This document shows, one piece after another, positions 41,185 through 46,974 of a stretch of DNA of 64,000 nt (its first letter is position 1; every line of letters starts with the position of its first letter). The stretch spans positions 53,657,430-53,721,429 of the forward strand of contig CM034532.1 of NCBI GenBank assembly GCA_020002185.1, read 5' to 3'. Below the pieces are notes generated by a model that saw only the letters and a program-made list of their open reading frames with translations, did not search any database and was not told the DNA's origin. The translations under genes and the position numbers were made by a program. The stretch comes from Paraescarpia echinospica (lineage: Eukaryota > Annelida > Polychaeta > Sabellida > Siboglinidae).

Positions 41185-42657
41185 CGCGCGTGTGCAGGTA
41201 TCTGCTGGTGTATGTGTGCATGTAAGGTCTCAGAATAATAGTGTGGGCTTGGTAACCAGAACATTTATGTTTATTGCAAACAATATAACAATATCTTTCA
41301 CATGTGTGAATTTGCAAGAATCTGTCTATCACTTGTTACCTATACAAAAACAGTATCACGTTGAAGAGAGGTAATATCTTTAGGGTGATCTTACAAGCAG
41401 ACAGTGTTACCTGTATGCATTTCACTTACAGACGACGCAGGGATTTCAATGCAGAGAAGATACCAACTGGAAGTCGCTTCAACTTATTGTTGTGTAGAAA
41501 CCTGAAGAAGCAAAAAACACTTGAGACACCAGACCAAACAGAATAAGAAAGTGAGGTCTTCCAACTTCTTCTGATAAATTGTTGACGATAAAGATAGCAC
41601 AAATAAATCAGCAAAGTACAGCCTGGAAAACTGTTCTGAAGCTGGATATAAATGCGTTTGTTTAAATGCAAGGAACGTAGTAAACAAAAAATGAACAAAC
41701 ATTATGGCAGAAGATACTGACCCTCGTGTAATAGGTATAACTGAATCGTGGGCCATCACCGATATATCAGATGCCGAATTGTGACTGACAGGCTATGTAA
41801 TGTTTAGGAAAGATAGAATAGGAAGAAGGGGAGACGGAGTTATTTTATATATTAAAGAATCTATCCAGGCACATGAAATAAAATTAGAAAGAGAAGCAGA
41901 TTGCGAAGAAGTATTTCTGATGTCAGCTTGGCCAAGATCTCACAACAGGCTATTAGTTACTAAATTGGCTACCTAATAGTGTGGGATCATGCAGGTATAT
42001 GGAGAGTCAATCTCTTTTCAAATTGCATGCAATGGTTAGTTTGCTAGAAAAGATCAATCAATGTAGTAAAATTAACAGAATACTGTAACTGGTAAACAAT
42101 GTTTACAACTGAAATGACAGAGGTATCTTTTATGCACTATACATTTAACCGTAACATGTGTGAAATATTTGACAAAATTGCATATGCCTGAATATAATAA
42201 TATTATGTCCATGTGGTTGTGGTACTTACAAACGCTCAAGGCCTGGCAGTTTATCAAACATCCCCGGCTCGAGATGATCCAACTCGTTGAAATGTATGTA
42301 GCTGTAAATAGGAATAACATTTCAGCTTGTAAGTTTTATTAATGTAAGGTGGAAGTACAACATTGTATTTAGCGTAGTTAGACCAACAGATCTACCACAT
42401 TGCTTATTTCAATGTCTAACAACAGATCCAACCCTTTCATCAGAACGAAAACACTACTCAGTGTATTAAGGTACTGCATACAACAACTTACTAACAGAGT
42501 CAGTAATTGAAGTTTATGTTAGTTACAGTGTAGGATAAGTAACTAAACCAAACTTCAATGCAAGTGGCATCTCTTTTATACTTACAGCTGTTCCAAATTT
42601 GGAAGTCCATCAAATGCTCTATTGTCTATTGTGTCAATCTCGTTTTTATAAAGATAT
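13805..42657 (-). CDS. PXDN: Peroxidasin (secreted multidomain haem peroxidase), 18 exons visible
   Basis: I joined 18 exons by splice sites and reading phase; every junction keeps the frame, giving 1407 residues plus stop (4225 coding bases). Domain order with approximate visible residues: three LRRs (1-72), LRRCT (73-127), four I-set Ig domains (128-499), linker (500-597), haem peroxidase (598-1170), a linker with a RKRR site near 1230, a coiled coil (about 1275-1315), and a VWC domain (about 1350-1407). Family role: in the extracellular matrix it oxidises bromide and forms sulfilimine cross-links in collagen IV. The distal Asp/His (FLDHDIS), Arg/Glu pair (FRVNEQLGL) and proximal His (AFRFGHTL) are all present, so the enzyme should be active. 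Missing: signal peptide, LRRNT and first LRR(s), expected at or beyond the N gap. The introns are unusually rich in junction-derived tandem repeats. Confidence 0.95.
14236..15135. repeat. 32-bp minisatellite, about 28 copies
   Basis: Units of about 32 bp built on TTTGAGACTTGAGGTATG plus TTTGGAGTAAATTG, with variants (GTGTAGTTGGAGTAGA, TTTAGAGCAACTTG). Blocks of several units recur in the same order, so a higher-order repeat is present. Lies in the last peroxidasin intron. Confidence 0.92.
15143..15218. repeat. Short direct duplication, two copies
   Basis: The segment GACTCGAGTAAATTGTTTAA followed by AGRGACATAGTCTGTTCGC occurs twice in a row at the end of the 32-bp array. Confidence 0.85.
15640..17345 (-). 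repeat. 91-bp minisatellite carrying the VWC exon 5' splice site, 19 junction copies
   Basis: I count 19 occurrences of the minus-strand block CCAGTG(T..)GGTAAGTGCACC; the one at 17331-17345 is the real exon border and 18 are copies. Each unit has about 33 bases matching the exon end (coding [10 protein letters not shown]) and about 58 bases of intron. One variant unit is 88 bp. In the part nearest the exon, units alternate between two types (junction CAG|GTAAG and TAGG|GTAAG), a 182-bp higher-order repeat. Confidence 0.95.
17338..17520 (-). CDS. PXDN: Peroxidasin VWC domain, first half
   Basis: 183-bp, phase 0 to 0 exon (61 codons): [20 protein letters not shown], an acidic run, [20 protein letters not shown] then DCISCQCQ. 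It contains the first Cys of VWC and the C-x2-C-x-C cluster. The last ~33 bases and the donor CAG|GTAAGTG form part of a 91-bp unit repeated 18 more times downstream. The codon encoding the last Gln differs among repeats. Confidence 0.93.
17521..18280. other. Peroxidasin intron, unremarkable
   Basis: AT-rich intron sequence; I see no gene or clear repeat. Confidence 0.6.
18281..18585 (-). CDS. PXDN: Peroxidasin inter-domain linker with basic site and coiled coil
   Basis: 305-bp exon: [20 protein letters not shown]. The R-K-R-R fits a proprotein convertase site, placed between the peroxidase and VWC domains as known for vertebrate peroxidasin. Then an acidic/Ser-rich stretch and [40 protein letters not shown] with heptad spacing, a likely oligomerisation coil. 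Donor AAG|GTAATG, phase 0. Confidence 0.88.
18827..18946. repeat. Tandem duplication of about 60 bp
   Basis: The block GTCTTCTGAGATGGTCTTTC through AACTTGTGTCTGTCT occurs twice in direct succession with practically no differences; a recent event in a peroxidasin intron. Confidence 0.9.
19639..19853 (-). CDS. PXDN: Peroxidasin peroxidase domain, C-terminal exon
   Basis: 215-bp exon: [40 protein letters not shown] and [20 protein letters not shown], then WTHCCEG. Its acceptor region is present twice (see 19841-19945). Confidence 0.92.
19841..19945 (-). repeat. Duplicated 3' splice-site region of a peroxidase exon
   Basis: The sequence CTCGTA(CCAG/TCTG)AATCTG followed by AAATTTAATTAACATTCTCC and AGTTT occurs at the exon border (19841-19882) and again at 19904-19945. 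Each copy includes the first ~12 exon bases, the acceptor AG and its upstream intron. Confidence 0.88.
19950..21565. other. Peroxidasin intron, no gene seen
   Basis: AT-rich. Around 19968 the string ACAGTAAACTGTGGATATAA looks like the end of a pogo-type DNA element, but no matching second end was found. Otherwise nothing recognisable. Confidence 0.5.
21566..21683 (-). CDS. PXDN: Peroxidasin peroxidase domain, continuation
   Basis: 118-bp exon: [20 protein letters not shown] then [20 protein letters not shown]. Family-typical (N-V-D-x-W-x-G-G). Acceptor GTGACAG, donor GTACAA. Confidence 0.93.
22070..23353 (-). CDS. PXDN: Peroxidasin haem peroxidase domain, catalytic exon
   Basis: 1284-bp exon with most of the catalytic domain. 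Seen: [18 protein letters not shown] (distal His with the Asp that binds haem covalently in the family), [34 protein letters not shown] (catalytic Arg and haem-linking Glu, spacing R-x-x-E), [38 protein letters not shown] (proximal His) and [20 protein letters not shown]. No missing key residue. Bounded by TGTAG and GTAAGTG. Confidence 0.96.
23354..23545 (-). repeat. Degenerate ~22-bp repeats resembling the adjacent 3' splice site
   Basis: About eight units of the type CCAGTCTATACACAAACACA (plus strand). The exon border itself reads CCCAGCCTACAGACAAACAT, so the real acceptor looks like the first unit of the array. On the minus strand several units keep an AG acceptor-like TGTATAGACTGG. Confidence 0.75.
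23738..23971 (-). CDS. PXDN: Peroxidasin haem peroxidase domain, first exon
   Basis: 234-bp exon: [40 protein letters not shown] and [16 protein letters not shown], the N-terminal part of an animal haem peroxidase. Donor GTAGGTA. Confidence 0.93.
23972..25455. other. Peroxidasin intron, no gene seen
   Basis: Single-copy-looking AT-rich intron sequence; no domain, tRNA or clear repeat noticed. Confidence 0.5.
25460..26005 (+). pseudogene. LINE reverse transcriptase C-terminal fragment
   Basis: Plus-strand translation gives [47 protein letters not shown], then [18 protein letters not shown] and [20 protein letters not shown], the C-terminal region of a Jockey/CR1-type LINE RT. Two stop codons interrupt it (after EYASSS and after DHL), so it is dead. 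Opposite in strand to peroxidasin. Confidence 0.85.
26150..27330 (+). pseudogene. LINE reverse transcriptase fragment with YADD box
   Basis: Best open part 26534-27106: [40 protein letters not shown] and [20 protein letters not shown], which are RT core motifs including the catalytic YADD. Upstream pieces ([20 protein letters not shown]) and downstream pieces ([17 protein letters not shown]) lie in other frames, so several frameshifts have accumulated. A different LINE family from the one at 25460. Confidence 0.88.
27795..28088 (-). CDS. PXDN: Peroxidasin linker between Ig4 and peroxidase domain
   Basis: 294-bp exon: [40 protein letters not shown], then [20 protein letters not shown] and [17 protein letters not shown] conserved helical linker in peroxidasins. 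Acceptor TTGTAG, donor GTAAGT. Confidence 0.9.
28190..28745. repeat. G/T-rich minisatellite
   Basis: Irregular units such as GGTGTTCAGTGGTGGAGG and TGTTTAGTGGTGGT. Plus strand nearly free of C, a strong strand bias. In the intron between Ig4 and the linker exon; it does not resemble the nearby splice sites. Confidence 0.9.
28974..29249 (-). CDS. PXDN: Peroxidasin Ig domain 4
   Basis: 276-bp exon: [40 protein letters not shown] and [20 protein letters not shown]. Acceptor ATCTTAG, donor GTAGGAG. The first ~40 bases plus the acceptor recur as degenerate copies at 29989-30181. Confidence 0.93.
29662..29988 (-). mobile_element. tRNA-derived SINE
   Basis: On the minus strand the head reads GTGGCGCAGTAGATAGAGCA then TTGGACTCTCAATCGAG and GGGTTTGAATCC: a box A (TGGCGCAGTAGA) and box B (GGTTTGAATCC) at tRNA spacing, with an anticodon loop that would read CTC. 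The body ends in CGCTTTGAGCAGTCCGGAGG and GCGCTATACATG. The acceptor stem does not pair, so this is a SINE rather than a tRNA gene. It sits between the Ig4 exon and the repeats at 29989. Confidence 0.8.
29989..30181 (-). repeat. Three ~68-bp tandem copies of the Ig4 3' splice-site region
   Basis: Each copy has TCCTGGGGCAGTCARTAGGA then CAGGGG(G/A)(C/A) and CTA, matching the Ig4 exon start and acceptor (TCCTGGGGCGCGGTCAGTAG at 29218-29237, then CTAAGATAG). The last copy is interrupted by the mariner-like element at 30184. Confidence 0.85.
30184..31970. mobile_element. Mariner-like non-autonomous DNA transposon, TA target duplication
   Basis: Left end CCGTAATGACAGTATGTATT and right end (reverse complement) CCGTAATGTCCGTATGTATT, both followed by GGGACA: 26-base terminal inverted repeats with 2 mismatches. 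Both ends abut TA (30182-30183 and 31971-31972). No transposase frame is visible, so it is non-autonomous. It contains the large palindrome at 30340-31010. Confidence 0.75.
30340..31010. mobile_element. Large palindromic (foldback) element nested in the mariner-like element
   Basis: Arms of about 280-290 bp: 30341-30631 and 30729-31006 are diverged inverted copies (outer ends TTAAGGGTAGCCACTACCCG and, reversed, TTAAGGGTAGTCACTGCCCG; inner ends both with CCTCTGTCAGATAAGGTGG). A 97-base centre separates them. ATTACCCTG occurs at 30331-30339 and 31034-31042, a possible 9-bp target duplication as in MULE-type elements, though the right copy is offset by about 25 bases. Confidence 0.75.
31011..32228. 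other. Remainder of transposon and intron
   Basis: No coding signal. Up to 31970 it belongs to the mariner-like element, then AT-rich intron. Confidence 0.5.
32229..32390 (-). CDS. PXDN: Peroxidasin Ig domain 3, second half
   Basis: 162-bp exon: [20 protein letters not shown] then [20 protein letters not shown]. Acceptor TTTGTAG, donor GTCAGAG (weak). The phase matches both neighbours. Confidence 0.88.
32391..33226. other. Peroxidasin intron, AT-rich
   Basis: No gene or clear repeat seen. Confidence 0.6.
33227..33343 (-). CDS. PXDN: Peroxidasin Ig domain 3, first half
   Basis: 117-bp exon: [20 protein letters not shown] then [20 protein letters not shown]. Acceptor CTGCAG, donor GTACGA. 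Confidence 0.9.
33812..33883 (-). repeat. Three tandem copies of the Ig2 5' splice-site unit (far block)
   Basis: Units CCTACATCACCTTGTATGTT plus AACCCCAG, about 28 bp. They match the repeats next to the Ig2 donor at 36038-36106 and were probably one array, split by the LINE insertion at 33884. Confidence 0.85.
33884..35142 (+). mobile_element. CR1-like LINE, ORF1 with SGNH-esterase-like domain
   Basis: ORF1 starts near 34002 ([20 protein letters not shown], with C-x2-C), has a long Lys/Glu/Gly-rich charged tract, then a hydrolase-like domain: [17 protein letters not shown] (block I Gly-Asp-Ser), [16 protein letters not shown] (block III) and [20 protein letters not shown] (block V Asp-x-x-His). 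The frame shifts once near 34780-34790, so ORF1 is split into 34002-34796 and 34756-35142. The first 110 bases ([20 protein letters not shown]) repeat an internal piece of the same domain, so a small fragment lies in front. Esterase ORF1 proteins are known from CR1-group LINEs. Confidence 0.82.
35180..35657 (+). pseudogene. CR1-like LINE ORF2 endonuclease, truncated
   Basis: Continues from ORF1 with frameshifts: [35 protein letters not shown], then [20 protein letters not shown] and [18 protein letters not shown], an apurinic-type endonuclease N-terminus. The protein ends at 35657; RT is absent here. Confidence 0.82.
35658..36037. other. Non-coding stretch between LINE fragment and Ig2 repeats
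   Basis: Includes a G-run and a partial internal repeat (GATTCAATCAAATACAGATT occurs twice). No gene. Confidence 0.5.
36038..36106 (-). repeat. Tandem copies of the Ig2 exon 5' splice site (near block)
   Basis: Minus strand: the true border ATTCAAG|GTGATGTAGGC is followed by two copies ATACAAG|GTGATTTAGG and ATACAAG|GTGATATAGG at ~28-bp spacing. Each copy keeps exon-like bases (GTCAACATACAAG) and the GTGAT donor. Confidence 0.9.
36107..36379 (-). CDS. PXDN: Peroxidasin Ig domain 2
   Basis: 273-bp exon with a whole I-set Ig: [40 protein letters not shown] and [20 protein letters not shown]. The donor CAAG|GTGATG is itself repeated in tandem just downstream (36038-36106). CR1-like LINE pieces flank the exon on both sides. 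Confidence 0.93.
36395..37040 (+). pseudogene. CR1-like LINE ORF2 C-terminal fragment
   Basis: Open frame 36516-36965: [40 protein letters not shown] and [20 protein letters not shown], ending in [15 protein letters not shown] and stop. It is the end of a LINE ORF2 after the RT core. It lies on the same strand as the ORF1/endonuclease fragment at 33884-35657 but on the other side of the Ig2 exon. Confidence 0.85.
37041..38049. other. AT-rich peroxidasin intron
   Basis: Probably includes the decayed 3' part of the minus-strand LINE at 38050, but I cannot read a protein in it. Confidence 0.4.
38050..38520 (-). pseudogene. LINE reverse transcriptase fragment, minus strand
   Basis: Minus-strand frames give [35 protein letters not shown], then [20 protein letters not shown] and [15 protein letters not shown]: the YADD region of a Jockey/CR1-type RT. 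A frameshift separates LLFIIY from the YADD block. Confidence 0.82.
38521..39027. other. Peroxidasin intron, no gene seen
   Basis: No recognisable feature. Confidence 0.5.
39028..39214. mobile_element. Pogo/Tigger-like MITE with TA target duplication
   Basis: About 187 bp. Left end CAGTAGAACCTCGCTTTACG then GTCACCT; right end, reversed, CAGTGGAACCTCACTATTAA then GGTCACCT. TA flanks both ends (39026-39027 and 39215-39216). No coding capacity. Confidence 0.8.
39197..39266. repeat. 35-bp tandem duplication spanning the MITE end
   Basis: TAATAGTGAGGTTCCACTGT plus ACCATACAGTCAACT occurs twice in a row. The duplicated unit contains the MITE right end and 18 flanking bases, so it arose after the insertion. 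Confidence 0.92.
39315..39484 (-). CDS. PXDN: Peroxidasin Ig domain 1, second half; GC-AG donor
   Basis: 170-bp exon: [20 protein letters not shown] then [20 protein letters not shown]. It contains the D-x-G-x-Y-x-C motif. The donor reads GAG|GCAAGT, a GC-AG intron; no in-frame GT donor fits. The first ~39 exon bases and its acceptor are repeated many times in the upstream intron (39485-40143). Confidence 0.9.
39485..40143 (-). repeat. 47-bp tandem array carrying the Ig1 3' splice site, about 14 copies
   Basis: Units TGAATCCCTCATCATTTCTT then GTCTGTAATTTCTCACTGCA and ACAAGAC (plus strand). The first unit is the exon border itself: 39446-39484 is exon (coding [10 protein letters not shown]) and 39485-39497 intron. 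On the minus strand most units keep GTTGCAG|TGAGAAGTTACAG, an intact AG acceptor followed by exon-like bases. Copies become more degenerate with distance from the exon. Confidence 0.93.
40274..40391 (-). CDS. PXDN: Peroxidasin Ig domain 1, first half
   Basis: 118-bp exon: [20 protein letters not shown] then [18 protein letters not shown]. It has the first Ig cysteine and the tryptophan. The Ig domain is split by a phase-2 intron. Confidence 0.9.
40753..40916 (-). CDS. PXDN: Peroxidasin LRR C-terminal cap exon
   Basis: 164-bp exon: [20 protein letters not shown], then [20 protein letters not shown] and KDDFHC. The C-x-C ... C ... C pattern is that of an LRRCT cap. Confidence 0.92.
41125..41182. 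repeat. (TG)n microsatellite
   Basis: About 28 TG units, ending in a short CG-containing part. In a peroxidasin intron. Confidence 0.95.
41430..41501 (-). CDS. PXDN: Peroxidasin LRR exon
   Basis: 72-bp exon, one LRR ([20 protein letters not shown] then LRRL), bounded by CAG and GTAAG. The three LRR exons have identical length and phase, a modular arrangement. Confidence 0.9.
41585..41915 (+). pseudogene. Second copy of the CR1-like LINE endonuclease segment
   Basis: Closely matches 35180-35510 (shared strings such as AAGATAGCACAAATAAATCA and GGCTATGTAATGTTTAGGAA). Truncated at both ends and broken by stops. Shows that this LINE family has several copies in this gene. Confidence 0.85.
42230..42301 (-). 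CDS. PXDN: Peroxidasin LRR exon
   Basis: 72-bp exon, one LRR ([20 protein letters not shown] then LERL), bounded by CAG and GTAAG. Confidence 0.9.
42586..42657 (-). CDS. PXDN: Peroxidasin LRR exon
   Basis: 72-bp exon encoding one leucine-rich repeat ([20 protein letters not shown] then LEQL). Acceptor CAG and donor GTAAG flank it. The exon is in phase with the next, as expected for one-repeat LRR exons. It is the most upstream exon visible before the gap. Confidence 0.9.
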
Positions 42658-42857
42658 CTGAAAAATAAAATACAGAACTCCTAACATACCGGTAATTCAA
42701 TATTTAATTTCAATAATATTATAAACACTTACAAATTGTGTACGAGAATTCTATATGTACGCATAAGCCTATCATCAGTTGAAACAAGATATTTTGACAA
42801 GGACGTTCAGCTAATCCATTCCTTTATATTTTTCTGTAATAAAGCTAAGTCTTATAA

Positions 42858-43857
42858 NNNNNNNNNNNNNNNNNNNNNNNNNNNNNNNNNNNNNNNNNNN
42901 NNNNNNNNNNNNNNNNNNNNNNNNNNNNNNNNNNNNNNNNNNNNNNNNNNNNNNNNNNNNNNNNNNNNNNNNNNNNNNNNNNNNNNNNNNNNNNNNNNNN
43001 NNNNNNNNNNNNNNNNNNNNNNNNNNNNNNNNNNNNNNNNNNNNNNNNNNNNNNNNNNNNNNNNNNNNNNNNNNNNNNNNNNNNNNNNNNNNNNNNNNNN
43101 NNNNNNNNNNNNNNNNNNNNNNNNNNNNNNNNNNNNNNNNNNNNNNNNNNNNNNNNNNNNNNNNNNNNNNNNNNNNNNNNNNNNNNNNNNNNNNNNNNNN
43201 NNNNNNNNNNNNNNNNNNNNNNNNNNNNNNNNNNNNNNNNNNNNNNNNNNNNNNNNNNNNNNNNNNNNNNNNNNNNNNNNNNNNNNNNNNNNNNNNNNNN
43301 NNNNNNNNNNNNNNNNNNNNNNNNNNNNNNNNNNNNNNNNNNNNNNNNNNNNNNNNNNNNNNNNNNNNNNNNNNNNNNNNNNNNNNNNNNNNNNNNNNNN
43401 NNNNNNNNNNNNNNNNNNNNNNNNNNNNNNNNNNNNNNNNNNNNNNNNNNNNNNNNNNNNNNNNNNNNNNNNNNNNNNNNNNNNNNNNNNNNNNNNNNNN
43501 NNNNNNNNNNNNNNNNNNNNNNNNNNNNNNNNNNNNNNNNNNNNNNNNNNNNNNNNNNNNNNNNNNNNNNNNNNNNNNNNNNNNNNNNNNNNNNNNNNNN
43601 NNNNNNNNNNNNNNNNNNNNNNNNNNNNNNNNNNNNNNNNNNNNNNNNNNNNNNNNNNNNNNNNNNNNNNNNNNNNNNNNNNNNNNNNNNNNNNNNNNNN
43701 NNNNNNNNNNNNNNNNNNNNNNNNNNNNNNNNNNNNNNNNNNNNNNNNNNNNNNNNNNNNNNNNNNNNNNNNNNNNNNNNNNNNNNNNNNNNNNNNNNNN
43801 NNNNNNNNNNNNNNNNNNNNNNNNNNNNNNNNNNNNNNNNNNNNNNNNNNNNNNNNN
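42858..43857. other. Assembly gap of exactly 1000 N
   Basis: The run of N is exactly 1000 bases, a conventional placeholder rather than a measured length. The missing 5' exons of peroxidasin and the end of an earlier histone unit should lie here or beyond. Apparent open frames across it are meaningless. Confidence 0.98.
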
Positions 43858-44740
43858 CAGCCGGACACAGTTTATAATAACCACCAGCAGCTTCACAAGC
43901 CCCTTAATTAGCTGCGTTTTATCCATGAATGGAAACCTCAACATGTCATCTTACACTGTAGATCTATGTACATGTACTTGTTGGCAACAAAAAACAAACA
44001 TAAATAGATATATATATGGTCTGACTACTGCGTTGGGAAGTCGCTACCGCATGCGTCTCTGTTCGCTACCAGCTTCGGTGAATATTGTGACGCTTTGGGC
44101 AGACTGCCGAACTAGCGTTTTCTTAACACGGCTGTATTTTTATGTACACGTTACACGTAGATCGCAGGAACGTGCGGGTGCATGATCGCAAACTGCCTAC
44201 TAGAAATGACGTGACTGAGACGGGCGTGCTTGTCATTTTGTAGTTGTTACATTTTAGTTTTATTAAGAGAACAACAGCTACTCGTATAAAACTGAACACT
44301 TATTTATTTGAAATTGCATTCCCATCCTAACCTTCGGCGGTCCCTAGTTCTAATGACGACTCTTGCTTGTCCGTGTTAACGATTTTGCCCAACGATTCTT
44401 GTATGTTGCGCCTCTTAGCTCAGATTGCTGGAGATTTAGGCGCTATAGAAGTTTGTCATTATTATTATTGTTATTATATAACGCACTTACAGAACTGACA
44501 AAGTGGGTGATAGTTAAACGTGCACTTAGTAAGGAACACATGTCTGATGACTCTTATCACTGTGTGATAGAGAAGAAGAACAGTTGATTATTTTATTTAA
44601 GTAAAATAGTGCAGCACACAGGGTTGTTGGTTGCAAGACTTTGAAATGACCGATAATTTCGATCAGTCTGCAGAAAACACAAAGGAAACGGTTGGTCGGC
44701 GGTAAAATTTAAACGCGCGCAAACTACCGCGCTGCAAAGC

Positions 44741-44832
44741 ACGTTCTACTACGCGGTCCGTGTTTACTCGAGCTGTAGCACTCTACTCCGCAGTCCGTGT
44801 CTGCACTTGCCGTTCTACTCTGCAGTCCGTGT
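44741..44832 (+). promoter_or_regulatory. Triple direct repeat in the H4 promoter (unit 1)
   Basis: Three copies of a ~20-bp motif, TTCTACTACGCGGTCCGTGT, CTCTACTCCGCAGTCCGTGT and TTCTACTCTGCAGTCCGTGT, at 44744-44763, 44781-44800 and 44813-44832, ending about 30 bases before the TATA box. Same arrangement in units 2 (51292-51383) and 3 (59251-59342), and absent from the H3, H2A and H2B promoters. Confidence 0.7.
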
Positions 44833-44861
44833 CGCCATACAATAGTGCGCGCCTTTCTCGC

Positions 44862-44867
44862 TATAAA
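44862..44867 (+). promoter_or_regulatory. H4 TATA box (unit 1)
   Basis: TATAAA 62 bases before the H4 ATG, giving a short leader. Equivalent boxes at 51413-51418 and 59372-59377. Confidence 0.85.
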
Positions 44868-44899
44868 GAGCGGCAGCTGCTTGAGTAATCATTCGTTGA

Positions 44900-45235
<336 letters not shown>

Positions 45236-45265
45236 ATTCTCACTGTCGGCTACACTGCAACAAAC

Positions 45266-45281
45266 GGCTCTTTTCAGAGCC
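45266..45281 (+). terminator. Histone mRNA 3' stem-loop of H4 (unit 1)
   Basis: GGCTCTTTTCAGAGCC, the canonical 6-bp stem and 4-base loop bound by SLBP. A purine-rich downstream element (CTCAAAAGAGAG, about 45294-45305) follows at the spacing expected for U7 snRNP. Confidence 0.95.
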
Positions 45282-46580
45282 AACCACATTTTCTCAAAAG
45301 AGAGTTGCTACTTTTATCGCATTTGTGCACTGTGCTTCCGACGTACCAGTGCGAGTCGCATCTTATACACACTTAGTATTGTGTTCCGAGATCGTCCATC
45401 TCTAAAATACGTGTTTACACTGAATCAACATGCCCCGTATACTTTAATAATAATTGTCATCACTTGTTTCGTACGTTTGGGTGTTATTCAGCAAAAAGTA
45501 CCGATTTCTTAAATCAAGGCAAATGCCAAAGTATTATAGTAGCATGTATAAATACACGGTTAAATAACGTTGTTCCTGTTGTGTGTGCACTTTCGTAGAA
45601 ACGATTAAAACTGGTAGTTTACCTCAGGTAGCAACTTTCCGGCTTCGTTACCTATTAGGGCCCCTGTCCTAAGCCTGTACATTTGTCCAATCCTCACCGC
45701 TGTATAGATCACTGTAGGCCTGTCACTCATGTTACTTCACCAAGTATGTGTTCCCGACAATGTTACGAACCGTCTTATTATTTCTTCACATAACACTTAC
45801 TGCTGTTTCGTTCCTGTTACAGACGTACTTACCACTTTGCAAAAACAGATAGTAGGCTATACAAGCCTGCATTAAGCCTTTTTGTTTACTCTCAAGGGAC
45901 AATTGTGATATTTAAGAGTCGATCACTATTGTTCAGCGATATGATTTCACCAAAATACACTTGTGACCTATACTATAATCAGGCAGCGCAGTGACTAGTC
46001 AGTGAAATTGGGTGCGTCCAGATATAATGATATCAGGCCGGTTTATTCCACATTACATAGTTGTCGTGTGATATTATACTAGGCTACCTATATCACTATT
46101 CACTGCATGTGTATCATATGGGAGCAACGGGTATAAACAAATACGTGTTACCAGAACGGTAGCTAGTGTTGTGAAGTTAGTAAATTAGTCATGATCGTGA
46201 GATGGAATCTTCAGAATATCTACGGCTATGGCAGCATAACTGGCTAGCTCCTATGGTGTTCGTTTTTGTATTCACACCTATCGATTGTTGTCAAAGTGTC
46301 ACTGGCATTGACCATACGCTAATGTGTCGGTAAAAGCAAAACGTGATCAAATGTTGCCCCATCCGCCTGAACGGATAACCGGAAGGGGCTCGAAATAAGC
46401 CGCCCCCTGAGAAGGGCGCTCTTGTTCAGCCAAGCAGCAAGTCGGTGTCAACTGCAGAATTGTGCGTGGTGCGCACCTTTCCTAAATTTCTCGACCAAGT
46501 GTTGTATCGCACAGGTACCGTTTACGATACGGGACTCCTGAAACGCTGATAAAATGTTACCTTCGTGTAGAATTAGCGCA

Positions 46581-46587
46581 AAAAAAA
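46581..46587. other. Deletion scar: site of missing H3 gene (unit 1)
   Basis: GCGCAAAAAAATGTTTATTC in unit 1 joins bases that in unit 2 lie at about 53120 and 53805. About 678 bp with the H3 promoter, coding region and stem-loop are absent. Only an A/C-rich base or two are shared at the edges. Confidence 0.9.
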
Positions 46588-46974
46588 TGTTTATTCGCGT
46601 AATCTTGTTATTCCTTCACATTTCACCCACATTTCATTCGTTGTGTCCTAGTTTCCTCTATCCAAAAATATATATTCCACATTAATAGGCAATGTAATTT
46701 ACCATATTACATAGTATTGTCATAGACGGGGTTCTGCTAGCTTGGAACGCTACTCACTTGGGCCTGCTTGTCAAATTATCAAACTTCAAAGCGTCATCAT
46801 TAGGACCAACTACATCTAGTAGTTTAGAGCCAACCATTCACATAACACAATTTTACAGGAATAGCAGATCAACGCTGTATTAATTAAGCGGTGTTTCGGA
46901 AGTAGATCTGAGCAAATCATAAAGACTAATTATGCCTATATATGAGTCTATAAGGTATAATTCCAAAAAAGAGT

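Noticed and set aside
41081..41374. Frames rich in HT or CV repeats
   Set aside because: Translation of the (TG)n microsatellite.
42736..43944. Long open frames across the N run
   Set aside because: They consist of N translated as X; no sequence information.
46400..46440. GGGCGCTCTTGTTCAGCC as a decayed histone stem-loop
   Set aside because: The arms do not pair into the 6-bp stem, and no histone coding remnant precedes it.
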